This document shows, in pieces, positions 48,960 to 57,928 of a stretch of 64,000 nt of DNA. The stretch spans positions 1,178,001-1,242,000 of the forward strand of contig CAXXPQ010000002.1 of assembly GCA_963668655.2 (NCBI GenBank), written 5' to 3'. Source of the stretch: G963668655 sp963668655. GTDB taxonomy: Bacteria; Myxococcota_A; SURF-8. Numbering within the stretch: the first letter of the stretch is position 1; the number at the start of each line of letters is the position of its first letter. The position numbers and the translations under genes are program-made. The notes below the pieces were generated by a model that worked only from the letters and a program-made list of their open reading frames with translations, was not told where the DNA came from and did no database searches.

Positions 48960-50924
48960 TCACTGTTTCTTCTTTTCCTGCGCCGGAGCGCTTTCGGGCC
49001 GGTCCGTCGAAAGCCCCAGATGCTCGAAACTCTTTTTCGGATTCATCAGACGGATAACCTTTCCCTTCGACACCTCGCGCTCGTCCGTTCCGGCCAGAAT
49101 GGCTTCCCGCAGGCTCTTCACGTCCAGGCCGGGCTTGACCGCCAAAAGCTTGGCCGCCAGGTTGACCACGTTGGGAGACGACATGCTGGTGCCGCTCATC
49201 TTCATGCGCTCGCCGCCGGGAACGAAGCTGTCCACCTCGAAACCGTTCGCGTAGATATCCACTTCCTTTCCGAAGCTGGTGAAACCGGTCTCGTCGCCCG
49301 CCTGGTCCACCGCGCCCACGGTGAGCAGGTTGGGCAGGTCGTAGGAGGAGGGAATGAACTCGTCGAAGGCCACGTCGTTGTTGCTGTTTCCGGCGGAGGT
49401 GACGAACAGGATGTCCGTGGCGTCACGCATGGCCTCGAACAGTCCCTTGGAGGAGATGTCAAAGATCTCCCTCGCCAGTTTCTTGCGTTCTTCCGGCGTA
49501 CCGCCCGCGTTGTTCTGCTCCAGGGCCAATTCCACCGAACGCAGGCTGTCGCCCCAGCTCATGTTCACCACGCGCACGCCCGCCTTGCGGAAGTAGTCCA
49601 CCGATTCCCGCATTTCCACGGCGGATTTCCGGGCGTCTTCCAGGGTGGGCGTTTCGGGTTTCATGCGGTGATCGGCGGTGAGTCGCCCGACCACGATACG
49701 GATGGCGGGGTTGCCCGCCGCGGCGATGCCCGCGACGTGGGTGCCGTGGGCGTAGATGGCGTACTGTCCCAGATTCTCGAAGAAGGATTTCACTTCGTCT
49801 TTCGGCAGCGCACCCATTTTCCTGCGAATCACGTCGGCCTCGGGCGAATCGATGGCGGAGGTCACGTCCATGAAGCCTTTCAGGTCGTCCTTCGATTTCA
49901 GAACCTCGTCGCGGTCGCCCACGAATTCGAACAGAATGGATTCGGTCTTGTCGCCTTTCAGGGTATAGGCGATGCCGTACACGTCGTCCACGAAGCCGTT
50001 TCCATCGTCGTCCTTTCCGTTATCCGGAACTTCCTTTTCGTTGACGAACATGCGGCCGGGAAAGACCGCCGGGTCCGAACCGGTGTCCCAGACGGCCACA
50101 CGCACGGGAGAAAGATCCGCCCGTCCGTCGAGAATCACGTCCCGGGCCGCCCAGATATCGGGCTTCACCACCTTATGGGCGGCGATGGCCGCGCCCAGTT
50201 CCTCCACGATCCAGGCGCGGATGGGCAGGATTTCCCGGATGTGATACCGAATCCCGATGACCGATGTGGCCAGTTCCTTGGACAAGGCCCCGCTTTGGGC
50301 GGCCGGTTCGATGCTCTCCTGGACCACGCCCAGCAGCATGTTTTCGGAAAACAGCTCCATGCGTCCCTTCACCGATTTCAGCCGGATGTCCACTTCCTCG
50401 TAGGGAAGCGCGGCGATGGCCCGGCGCAGGGTCTCCCGAAAGGTTTTCTCGAAAAGGGCGGGATCCGCCTTTCGCGCGGCGATGTAAGCCTCCGGAATCA
50501 GACCGGCGGTGAGCTTGATGGCGGGCTTGTCCTCCAGTTCGCGAACCTTGGCCAGATACGCCAAGGCCCGATCCCAGTCCTTGTCCAGCATGGCGATGAT
50601 GCGTAGGGTGGTGTAGTCGTCCTTCAGCGTGGTGGCGTCCCGGATGTCGTAGGCGCTGTGGTCGGCCTCCAGGTCCGCCTTCACGGAGGCGACGAGCTTT
50701 CCGAAGCGGGCGTCGTCCCGGATCAGGTCCAGTACCGTTTTGTCGATGGCATAGCTGTGGCGGGGTAATTCGTCCGCGCGCGTCACTGCGATGCGCTTAC
50801 CGTCGGCTATGGGCGCCTTCGTCGCGCAGCCCGCGAACATGGACAATACCAACAACGCCGCAAGCCCTCCGAGAATCGCCTTCACAAAGAGCTTTCCCGC
50901 CCGTTTCGCCCGTCGTCGTGTCAT
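48960..50924 (-). CDS. Subtilase-family (S8) serine protease, lipoprotein
   Basis: The 654-residue protein has a lipoprotein signal (LLVLSMFAGC, Cys at about 33), a propeptide-like region of about 240 residues, and a complete subtilisin catalytic domain. Catalytic residues are Asp280 (VAVWDTGSDP), His393 (YAHGTHVAG) and Ser580 (SGTSMSSPN). The oxyanion Asn is in VTSAGNSNND. A calcium-type loop, NGKDDDGNGFVDD, lies between Asp and His as in many bacterial subtilases, with an extra insertion of about 60 residues before His. ATG 50924 is chosen because AAGGAG precedes it and the signal peptide begins there. It is probably membrane-tethered in the envelope; the substrate is unknown. Confidence 0.92.
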   Translation of the reverse strand: MTRRRAKRAGKLFVKAILGGLAALLVLSMFAGCATKAPIADGKRIAVTRADELPRHSYAIDKTVLDLIRDDARFGKLVASVKADLEADHSAYDIRDATTLKDDYTTLRIIAMLDKDWDRALAYLAKVRELEDKPAIKLTAGLIPEAYIAARKADPALFEKTFRETLRRAIAALPYEEVDIRLKSVKGRMELFSENMLLGVVQESIEPAAQSGALSKELATSVIGIRYHIREILPIRAWIVEELGAAIAAHKVVKPDIWAARDVILDGRADLSPVRVAVWDTGSDPAVFPGRMFVNEKEVPDNGKDDDGNGFVDDVYGIAYTLKGDKTESILFEFVGDRDEVLKSKDDLKGFMDVTSAIDSPEADVIRRKMGALPKDEVKSFFENLGQYAIYAHGTHVAGIAAAGNPAIRIVVGRLTADHRMKPETPTLEDARKSAVEMRESVDYFRKAGVRVVNMSWGDSLRSVELALEQNNAGGTPEERKKLAREIFDISSKGLFEAMRDATDILFVTSAGNSNNDVAFDEFIPSSYDLPNLLTVGAVDQAGDETGFTSFGKEVDIYANGFEVDSFVPGGERMKMSGTSMSSPNVVNLAAKLLAVKPGLDVKSLREAILAGTDEREVSKGKVIRLMNPKKSFEHLGLSTDRPESAPAQEKKKQ

Positions 50925-51040
50925 CCGTTTCTCTCCTTTTCGTTTCGCCGCAGCGAATCTCTCCGCCGCAACCGTTTCCGTCATCACGCGTCGAAAGGGA
51001 GCCTAGCACGAGCGGGCCGGCATCTCAAGTCCTGAATGGT

Positions 51041-51120
51041 GGGGAACGGCGCTTCCGGATGGCGGAAAGCGTTCACGGGTGGGCGAAAGCGTTCACTCGC
51101 GGCCGGAAGCGCTTCGTCGC
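51041..51120. repeat. Four phased 20-bp imperfect direct repeats
   Basis: Units start at 51041, 51061, 51081 and 51101. The second and third share GAAAGCGTTCAC. The fourth has GGAAGCGCTTCG and the first GGCGCTTCCG, all variants of a palindromic GAAGCGCTTC core. They lie in the 298-bp gap between the divergent subtilase and ADP-ribosylglycohydrolase genes, so an operator array is plausible. Confidence 0.6.
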
Positions 51121-51222
51121 GGACGCGGATGGCGGCTCGGAGGGCTTCGTTTTCCGCCTTCTTTCCTTCCCGGCCGGGTTGTGGTATGCTTTTCGGCGAT
51201 TTTGGCAACGCGGAGGATCATG

Positions 51223-52377
51223 ATGGCGGATATTCGGGAACGATTCGAGGGCGTCTTTTTCGGTACGGCGATCGGTGACGCCCTGGGCGCGCCCTTCGAA
51301 GGACTTTTACCGGAGGAGATCGCGCTATTCGGGGACATCGAGGGGTACGTCGATCTTTCCACGAAACCGGCCACCGCCCACGCCTGGCGGCTGCCGGGAC
51401 TGTATACGGACGACACACAGCTCACGCTTCTGGTGGCCGACACCCTGATCCGCCTGGGGCGCTTCTCCCCGGATCTCTTCTGCCGCTCCGCCGTGGACCT
51501 GGGACGCGGCGTGGAGGATTTCTATTTCGGCGTGCTGCGCGGAACGGGCGGCAACTTCCGGCGTTCGGTGGAACTGTGGCGGCAGGGAGAGGCATGGAAC
51601 CGCAGCGGCACGCGCTCGGCGGGAAACGGCTCGGCCATGCGCGCCGCGCCCATCGGGCTCTACTACCGCGAAAACCGGGGATTGCTGATCCGCCAAACCG
51701 TGGAACTGGCCCTCTGCACCCACCGCAACCCGACCGGCATCCTGGCCGCCGTCGCCCAGGCGCTGCTCGTCGCCTGGATGACGACGCGGGAGTCCGGGAA
51801 CATGAATCCGTCCGAAGCGCTTTCGGCGCTTTTACGAGGATTGGATTCGGCCATCGAAATTCTGAACGTGGAGTATCGGCCCTACCTTCTGGAACCCGCG
51901 ACGGAGGCGGATCCCTTCGTGGCGGGGCTGCGCCGACTGCCCGACTGGCTCGACCGGCCGGACGCGGAGGTGCTGGAGATGTTGGGCCGGCACGCCGACG
52001 AAACCTCCGCCCAGCCCACCGGCCGTCCCACCAGCGGCTACGCCCCGGGTTCGGTGCTTCTGGCGATATTCACCGCGCTGACGAAAGCGGGAACGCCGGA
52101 CGCGGCGCTTTCCTGGCTGGTCTCGCTGGGTGGAGACACGGATACGCTGGCGGCCATGGCCGGAGCCGTTTTCGGCGCGCTCCACGGCCCGAGCGTTTTC
52201 CCGAAGGACTGGCGGCGGGAGTTGCGAAACGCGGACGCCGTTCTCGCCTACGCCCACGCCTTGCATGCAAGCGCAAGCGGAGCGACGCCCATGCCCACAC
52301 CCTCGCTTCTGCAAATGGAATACGACCTGACGGCCCTGGAAAACCGAGAATGGCGGGAGCGATTTGAGCCGAAGTAG
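51223..52377 (+). CDS. ADP-ribosylglycohydrolase (DraG/ARH) family protein
   Basis: The 384-residue all-helical protein carries the family metal-binding motifs: GTAIGDALGAPFEG near the N-terminus, LYTDDTQLTLL (Thr62, Asp63, Asp64) and the C-terminal SLGGDTDTLAAMAG. These bind the two Mg ions that position ADP-ribose for hydrolysis. It probably removes ADP-ribose from proteins or small molecules, with the target unknown. ATG 51223 is chosen over an adjacent ATG because GGAGG is six bases away. Its end overlaps the region where the next gene could start, so coupling is likely. A macrodomain gene lies 5.5 kb downstream. Confidence 0.92.
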   Translation: MADIRERFEGVFFGTAIGDALGAPFEGLLPEEIALFGDIEGYVDLSTKPATAHAWRLPGLYTDDTQLTLLVADTLIRLGRFSPDLFCRSAVDLGRGVEDFYFGVLRGTGGNFRRSVELWRQGEAWNRSGTRSAGNGSAMRAAPIGLYYRENRGLLIRQTVELALCTHRNPTGILAAVAQALLVAWMTTRESGNMNPSEALSALLRGLDSAIEILNVEYRPYLLEPATEADPFVAGLRRLPDWLDRPDAEVLEMLGRHADETSAQPTGRPTSGYAPGSVLLAIFTALTKAGTPDAALSWLVSLGGDTDTLAAMAGAVFGALHGPSVFPKDWRRELRNADAVLAYAHALHASASGATPMPTPSLLQMEYDLTALENREWRERFEPK

Positions 52378-52411
52378 TTCATCCACGATGCAACGCGAAT
52401 CCGAGGGCCGT

Positions 52412-54163
52412 ATGCAGCCGCTGCACGCCTTTGCCAGCCTGAGCCGCTTTCACATCGTTTTCATCGCGACGGGCGGTTCGCTGGTGTTCGGCTGGCTGCT
52501 CACGGGCCGCTTTCATCCGGCACTGGCGGCGCTCGTGGCACTGGACTGGTTTCTGGTCAACCTGGTCAACCGGGTGGTGGACCGGGAGGAGGATCGCGAA
52601 AACGGCATCCGTATGACGGACTTCGCCCATCGCCACCGGCGGGACATCTACGTGCTGACGGGGCTTTTCTACGCCGCCGGTTTCGGCGTCCATCTCTATT
52701 GGCTTCCCATGCTGCTGGTCCCCCGGCTGCTGTATCACGGGCTGGGGCTGATCTACAATTTCCGCCTGCTGCCCGATGGAAAGGGCGGCCGCACGCGGCT
52801 GAAAGAGTGCTTCGTCCTGAAAAACTCCGCCAGCAACCTGGGCTTTCTGCTGACGCTTTTCGCCTATCCGCTCTTCGCCCTGCCCCTGCGCCCGGAGACG
52901 GATTTCCCTTACGTGCTCGCGCTGCTTCTATACTTCGCGCCCTTCGAGCTTTCCTTCGAGGTCATCTACGACCTGCGGGACACGGCCGGGGATCGCCTGG
53001 CGGGCGTACGCAGCTATCCCGTGGTGATGGGCGATGTCTGGTCCGGGCGGCTGATCGTCCTGTTGAATCTTTTCGCCATCGCTGCCGGACTTTTCGCCGC
53101 CGCCCTTGGGATTTTCGGCTTTCAGGAAATCATTCTGACGCTGGCCCCGGCGTTCCAGCTGAGCCTTTTCTTCACCGGGTTTCGGCGCGGTTTCCGGCCC
53201 GCCGACTGCATCCGCCTGACCTGGATCTTCGCGGCCATGCTCTTCGGCTACGTGGCCTGGGTGGGCGGCGGCATGCCCACCGAACTCCCCTTCGCCGTGG
53301 ACCTTCCCCTGGTGATCGGCCTGGGGCTCTTGGGCATCGGCGTTCTGCTCTGGCGCTGGCTGCGGGAATTTTACGGGGACGGCCGCTACGCGCGGCTCTA
53401 CGCCCTCATCGCCTTTTCGGGTTTCCTGGCCGAACACAGCGCCATCGAACTCTACCGTTTTTACTCCTACCATTCCTCCTGGCGGATTTTCTGCGGACAC
53501 GTTCCCCTGGCGGTGGTGTTGATCTGGCCCATGGTGATCCTGTCCGCCCATCGGCTCATGCGGCGTTTCGGGTTTTCCGGGAGGCGGGCCGTGGTCCGGG
53601 GGACGCTTCTGGTGATCGCGGAGGCGGCGCTGATCGAGGTGACCTGCGTGCAGGCGGAGCTCTGGTGGTGGGAGGGAACCGGCGTGTTCGGCGTGCCTCT
53701 GATCGGAATGATCGGCTGGGGCTGTTTCGCGCTGGGCGCGCTCTGGACGGTGGAATGCCTGGAAAACCGCCCCTGGCTTCTGCCGCCGGCGAGCCTGCTC
53801 AGCACCCATCTTCTTTTGCAGATTCTCTGGCGCGGAGGATTCCGGTGGATTTCCTATACCGAACTCCCGGAAATCGCGGTTCTTTCGGCGGCGGGGATCG
53901 TTTCCGCCTTCTTCGCCTTCCGGGCCTTTCGCGTGCGCCGACGCCTGGACATCAGCCTGGAAGAGGTTTTTCCCCGTTTACTGGCCGCCATGCTGATGTA
54001 CTATATTTTGTTCGCATCGAAGGCCGCCATCGGCCCGGCGATCTTCGCGTTGCTCTTCGTTCCACCCTACGTGATCCTCTTCCGCTACCGCTGGATCTGG
54101 CCTTTGACGGCCCCGCGCCATCCGGAAAACCGCCTTTCCGAGTCCGAAACCGTACCGAACTGA
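52412..54163 (+). CDS. UbiA prenyltransferase fused to CruF-like carotenoid domain
   Basis: The 583-residue membrane protein has two recognisable halves. Residues about 1-290 form a UbiA-type prenyltransferase: NRVVDREEDRENG gives the first NxxxDxxxD loop and YDLRDTAGDRLAGVRSYP the second. Residues about 320-560 resemble the CruF/DUF422 carotenoid hydratase family: AEHSAIELYRFYSYHSSWRI, GHVPLAVVLIWPMVI and ELWWWEGTGVFGVPLIGMIG match its conserved Trp/His/Glu-rich segments. In haloarchaea, separate UbiA and CruF proteins make C50 bacterioruberin; that this fusion does something similar is inference. ATG 52412 with GAGGG upstream is preferred to a TTG inside the preceding gene. Confidence 0.72.
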   Translation: MQPLHAFASLSRFHIVFIATGGSLVFGWLLTGRFHPALAALVALDWFLVNLVNRVVDREEDRENGIRMTDFAHRHRRDIYVLTGLFYAAGFGVHLYWLPMLLVPRLLYHGLGLIYNFRLLPDGKGGRTRLKECFVLKNSASNLGFLLTLFAYPLFALPLRPETDFPYVLALLLYFAPFELSFEVIYDLRDTAGDRLAGVRSYPVVMGDVWSGRLIVLLNLFAIAAGLFAAALGIFGFQEIILTLAPAFQLSLFFTGFRRGFRPADCIRLTWIFAAMLFGYVAWVGGGMPTELPFAVDLPLVIGLGLLGIGVLLWRWLREFYGDGRYARLYALIAFSGFLAEHSAIELYRFYSYHSSWRIFCGHVPLAVVLIWPMVILSAHRLMRRFGFSGRRAVVRGTLLVIAEAALIEVTCVQAELWWWEGTGVFGVPLIGMIGWGCFALGALWTVECLENRPWLLPPASLLSTHLLLQILWRGGFRWISYTELPEIAVLSAAGIVSAFFAFRAFRVRRRLDISLEEVFPRLLAAMLMYYILFASKAAIGPAIFALLFVPPYVILFRYRWIWPLTAPRHPENRLSESETVPN

Positions 54164-54182
54164 CGAACCGCCGCCGACCGCT

Positions 54183-54803
54183 TCAGAGCGTCCAGTCCTC
54201 GAAGGCCAGCACTTCCTCCAGGGGCTTGCGGAATCCCCGGGGCGGGTTGGGTTTGCGCGCCTTGCCCATGGCGACGAGCAGCACCGGCTCCACCGAATCC
54301 GGCAAGCCGAAGGCCTTTTTCAGCGCCTGCGCGTCGAAACCGCTCATGGGCGCGCTGTCCACGCCCTCGGCCCGGCAGGAAAGCAGCACGGTCATGGCGG
54401 CCAGCATGGCGTCCCGGAAAACGGCGTCCCGGGCCTGTTCGGGCTTGCGGTAATAACTTTCCACCATGTTCAGATAGCCCACCCGGGCCTCTTCCGGCAC
54501 GTAACCCTTCGCCACCATGTCGTCGATGATGCGTGGGGCTTCCCGGTAGCAGTCCCGATCGCCGCAAACCACCAGCACGGCGGAGGCGTCGCGGACCTTT
54601 TCCTGTTTCCAGGCGCACTCGAAGAGCTTTCGCTTGCCCTCGGCGCCGGTCACCGCCAGAAAACGCCAGCTTTGCAGATTGAAACCCGACGGCGACAGCC
54701 GGGCGCGCTCCACGATACGGTGGATGGTTTCGGGCTCCAGCCGGTGGGCGGGATCGAAAAACCGGATGGAACGGCGGCTTTCCAGCAGTTCGTTCAGGTC
54801 CAT
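54183..54803 (-). CDS. Nitroreductase-family FMN oxidoreductase
   Basis: The 206-residue protein matches the nitroreductase fold: the N-terminal ELLESRRSIRFFDPAHRL, the FMN-binding RLSPSGFNLQSWRFLAVTG (Ser, Asn and Trp near phosphate and ring) and the C-terminal LLVAMGKARKPNPPRGFRKP. Members reduce quinones, nitroaromatics or flavins with NAD(P)H. No partner gene is evident; it converges with the UbiA-CruF-like gene 20 bp away. Confidence 0.92.
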   Translation of the reverse strand: MDLNELLESRRSIRFFDPAHRLEPETIHRIVERARLSPSGFNLQSWRFLAVTGAEGKRKLFECAWKQEKVRDASAVLVVCGDRDCYREAPRIIDDMVAKGYVPEEARVGYLNMVESYYRKPEQARDAVFRDAMLAAMTVLLSCRAEGVDSAPMSGFDAQALKKAFGLPDSVEPVLLVAMGKARKPNPPRGFRKPLEEVLAFEDWTL

Positions 54804-54996
54804 GGGGCCTCCTGGTCTTTGGGTTGATGAAACACGGTCATACGGTAATCCGAACGCCTTGCGACTGTCAATCGACTTTCGAATCGGTTGCTTTTATTCC
54901 ACCTTTCGGTACAATATTCGAAATGTCTTTCCCGTGGAAATCGGAGTCCCGTGTTCTTTCGTTCCGGCGATGGAAACGAGCGAAAAGGAGTTTCTC

Positions 54997-56538
54997 ATGA
55001 AAGTTCCGGCCTTGTGGATGTTCCGGCTGGCGATCCCGGCCCTGATGATCGCGTCCTTTTTCGCCTGCTCGTCCGGCGAGGAAAACGAGGAGACGGACGG
55101 AGACCGCGATCTGGAATCCTTCTGGCAGGATCCGGCCTTGAAAACCTGTGAAACCCTGGACTTCGAGACCGGCGCGCTGGGAGAGACGCAGACGAAAACC
55201 TGCGAAATCTCCGTGGTGGGAGCCAGCAACACCATCCGGGAGGTTCGGCTTTCCAACGATACACCCGGTTCCTTCGAAATCGTCTCCTACAAAAACGGCG
55301 CGGGCGAGGAACTCTGGCCGCTTTCGGGCGAGATTCCCATCGAAATCCTCAAACCTCACGTTCTTTCGGTGCGTTACGAGGCCAATTCCACCTGCGGAGA
55401 GGCGGGGCGGGTTCTCGTCGAATCGACGCTGGGCGCCTCCGAGATCGCATTGAAAAGCGCCGCCCAGGCCGAGACCGGCTTTTCCCCGAACCCGGCGGTG
55501 CTGGACTTCGGCCAGGTGGTCTTCACCACCGAATCGGCGGACCAGAAAGACCTGCCGCTGGGCCTTGCCAACACCTCGACCGACGGCAGTCTGACCGTTT
55601 CATCCGTTTCCTTCCGCGAATCGGACTCCGGCCCGTTTCACTTCGATCCGGACGGCGAATGCCAGCCACCCTTCGACATCGCCCCGGGCGGCGAAAAGAT
55701 CTGCACGCTGCGCTTCGCCCCCGTGGTGGCCGGTCCGCAAGGGGATTTTATGGAAATTGCGGTGGAAAAAAGCGGGGCGGGCTGCGCGGGCGCGGTGGAG
55801 CTGCGGGGCGACACCTGCACGCCGGACTGCACGGACAAGGAATGCGGGGACGACGGCTGCGGGGGAAGCTGCGGCGAATGCACCGCGCCGGAAGTCTGTT
55901 TCGAGTTCGCCTGCTGCCTGCCGGACTGCACGGACAAGGAATGCGGGGACGACACCTGCGGGGGAAGCTGCGGCGACTGTCCGGAACAGCACGAATGCAT
56001 CGATTTCGTCTGCGAGTGCGTTCCGGACTGCGAAAACAAGGAATGCGGGGACGACGGCTGCGGTGGAGACTGTGGCGTCTGCTCCACCGGGGAATGCCGG
56101 GGCGGACGTTGCTGTCCGTGCAGCAGCGGCGAGTGCTGCGACGGCTGCAAGTACGAGGACAGCGACCACACCTGCGACAGCCACTATGACGAAACCTTCC
56201 AGTGCGACGGCTACTGCGGCGGAAAAGGCCAGCACAACATCGCCGTGATGAAATGCTCCGGGTACTCGGCAGAATGCAACGGGTCAATCGAATGGAAGGG
56301 ATGGTCCACCCTGGAAAACTGCAACGACGATGAAATCTGCCAGGCCACGTCCTCCGGCGTATCCTGCGAGGCTTCAAACAGTTGCTGCGAGAACGAGTGC
56401 GACTGGTACGACCAGCGATGCTATTCCGGCCAAAGCTACCAGGTTTGCGAGGACACGGACAGCGACGGATGCTCCGAATGGGGCGAGCCCATCGCCTGCC
56501 CGGCCAATTTCCTGTGCAGCGGCGGCTATTGCGAATGA
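54997..56538 (+). CDS. Cys-rich surface lipoprotein with KECGDDGCGG repeats
   Basis: The 513-residue protein has a lipoprotein signal (ALMIASFFAC) followed by SSGEENEETDGDRD. Two beta-sandwich, choice-of-anchor-like units follow, the second with PNPAVLDFGQVVFTTESAD. After it come three repeats of PDCTDKECGDDGCGGSCG type, about 38 residues each, common in myxobacterial surface proteins, and a further Cys-rich tail (GECCDGCKYEDSDHTCDSHY onwards) up to the end. ATG 54997 is supported by AAAGGAG; in-frame sequence upstream lacks a signal. The function is unknown; disulfide-stabilised surface binding is inferred. Confidence 0.85.
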   Translation: MKVPALWMFRLAIPALMIASFFACSSGEENEETDGDRDLESFWQDPALKTCETLDFETGALGETQTKTCEISVVGASNTIREVRLSNDTPGSFEIVSYKNGAGEELWPLSGEIPIEILKPHVLSVRYEANSTCGEAGRVLVESTLGASEIALKSAAQAETGFSPNPAVLDFGQVVFTTESADQKDLPLGLANTSTDGSLTVSSVSFRESDSGPFHFDPDGECQPPFDIAPGGEKICTLRFAPVVAGPQGDFMEIAVEKSGAGCAGAVELRGDTCTPDCTDKECGDDGCGGSCGECTAPEVCFEFACCLPDCTDKECGDDTCGGSCGDCPEQHECIDFVCECVPDCENKECGDDGCGGDCGVCSTGECRGGRCCPCSSGECCDGCKYEDSDHTCDSHYDETFQCDGYCGGKGQHNIAVMKCSGYSAECNGSIEWKGWSTLENCNDDEICQATSSGVSCEASNSCCENECDWYDQRCYSGQSYQVCEDTDSDGCSEWGEPIACPANFLCSGGYCE

Positions 56539-56569
56539 ACGGACGGGCGGATCCGTTCCGGGCGGGGGA

Positions 56570-57928
56570 TCAGGGCTTCACTTCCGGATGACGCAGCAGC
56601 CAGGCGTTCAGCTTTTCCCGCTGTTCGCGGGATAGGCGGCGGCGCTTGCCCATGGGACGATCCTCGTATTTTTTTCCCAGATCCTTCAGCCATTCCCCGC
56701 CGTCGAAATCCTGCATTTTCTCGTAAAAGGCCATGCCCTTGTCCCATAGATCCGCCTGGGTGTAGAGGTGGCCCAGATGCATGTAGGCCACCTGAGGGGC
56801 GCTCACCCAGCGATAGGAGCGGTTTTTCGTCTCGCGGACCAGCCAGGAAAGCGCGGCGTCGTCCCGGTGCAAAAGCGCCTTCAGGTAGTTGGCCCGGCAT
56901 TCCATCATGAAAACGTCCGCCGCGATGGCCGGATCGGAAAGTTCGTCGGCCGAAAGCGTCACCTTGGCGCGCCCCCGCAGGTTATCGGCCAGGGCTTCCT
57001 TGTAGCGCCGCATCTTGTCGGCCACGTAGGCCCGCAACATGTAGGGATAATAGTTGTCCGGATACTGGCGTACCATGCGGTCGGCGATGGCGTACGCTTC
57101 CTTTCGCACGGACCCGCCGCGCGGACTGAAAACATAGACGGCGTAAATATCCGTGAAGTACCGCAGGGGATGATCGCCGCTGGCGGCCAGGCGGATCTGC
57201 TTCAGACCCAGATCCTTGTCCCCCGGTTCCACGCCGATCAGCCGTAAAACCAGCTTGGCGAAGAATCCGAAACGGCCGGTATAGTAGTTGTAGATGCCCA
57301 TCATCAACAGCCCGCCGTGCAGATCCGGGCGAAGTTTTCGCAGTTTGCGCATCAGCTTGATGGCCCGGACCGCCGGGCCGTGGGTTTTCATGTAGTTGCG
57401 CCGCACGCCGTGATAGAAGGCCAGGCCGCCGTTGCAGAGCGCCTCGTAAAACAGTCCGGAATCGCGGAACTTCGGCAAAGACTGCGCCTTTTTCGCCAGG
57501 TCGATGCAGGTGTTGAAACGCTCCTGAATGACGCGATCGTCCTTTTTCTCCTGGGGATAGAGGAACAGGCGGCGCGTTTTCAGTATGCCGTCGGCGAAGT
57601 GGGCGGAGTAGACGTACGGTCGCTGTTGGATGTGGTGCTCCAACTCCGCGTCCATGTCGAAGAATTCGCCCCGGGCCATGCGCTGGGCCATGGACCAGAT
57701 TTCCGGCGTGAACAGATACACGTCGTTGTCCGTAAGGTCCGGCATGTGGGCCTTTTTTACGTCCCCGTCGGTGTCGGGGCTCGCGGCGGGCTCCGCGACG
57801 GACTTCGCATCCGGCTTCGCGGCTTCCGGCGGGGCGTCAGCCAGGGCCGCCGGCGCAAACGGGCGAAACGGTAGAAGCATCAGCAGAAAAACGAGGAACG
57901 TTCCCAGAGGTCGGACAGTGGCTTTCAT
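56570..57928 (-). CDS. Exported helical-repeat (TPR-like) protein of unknown function
   Basis: The 452-residue protein has a signal peptide (FLVFLLMLLPFRPFAPAALA) and a Pro/Ala/Asp-rich linker with one DTDGD string. The helical body resembles tetratricopeptide arrays, for example YAIADRMVRQYPDNYYPYML, DKMRRYKEALADN and AYMHLGHLYTQADLWDKGMA. The C-terminus is basic (GKRRRLSREQREKLNAW). ATG 57928 with GGGGGAG upstream overlaps the macrodomain gene stop by four bases, so the two are translated together. I do not recognise a specific family. Confidence 0.78.
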   Translation of the reverse strand: MKATVRPLGTFLVFLLMLLPFRPFAPAALADAPPEAAKPDAKSVAEPAASPDTDGDVKKAHMPDLTDNDVYLFTPEIWSMAQRMARGEFFDMDAELEHHIQQRPYVYSAHFADGILKTRRLFLYPQEKKDDRVIQERFNTCIDLAKKAQSLPKFRDSGLFYEALCNGGLAFYHGVRRNYMKTHGPAVRAIKLMRKLRKLRPDLHGGLLMMGIYNYYTGRFGFFAKLVLRLIGVEPGDKDLGLKQIRLAASGDHPLRYFTDIYAVYVFSPRGGSVRKEAYAIADRMVRQYPDNYYPYMLRAYVADKMRRYKEALADNLRGRAKVTLSADELSDPAIAADVFMMECRANYLKALLHRDDAALSWLVRETKNRSYRWVSAPQVAYMHLGHLYTQADLWDKGMAFYEKMQDFDGGEWLKDLGKKYEDRPMGKRRRLSREQREKLNAWLLRHPEVKP

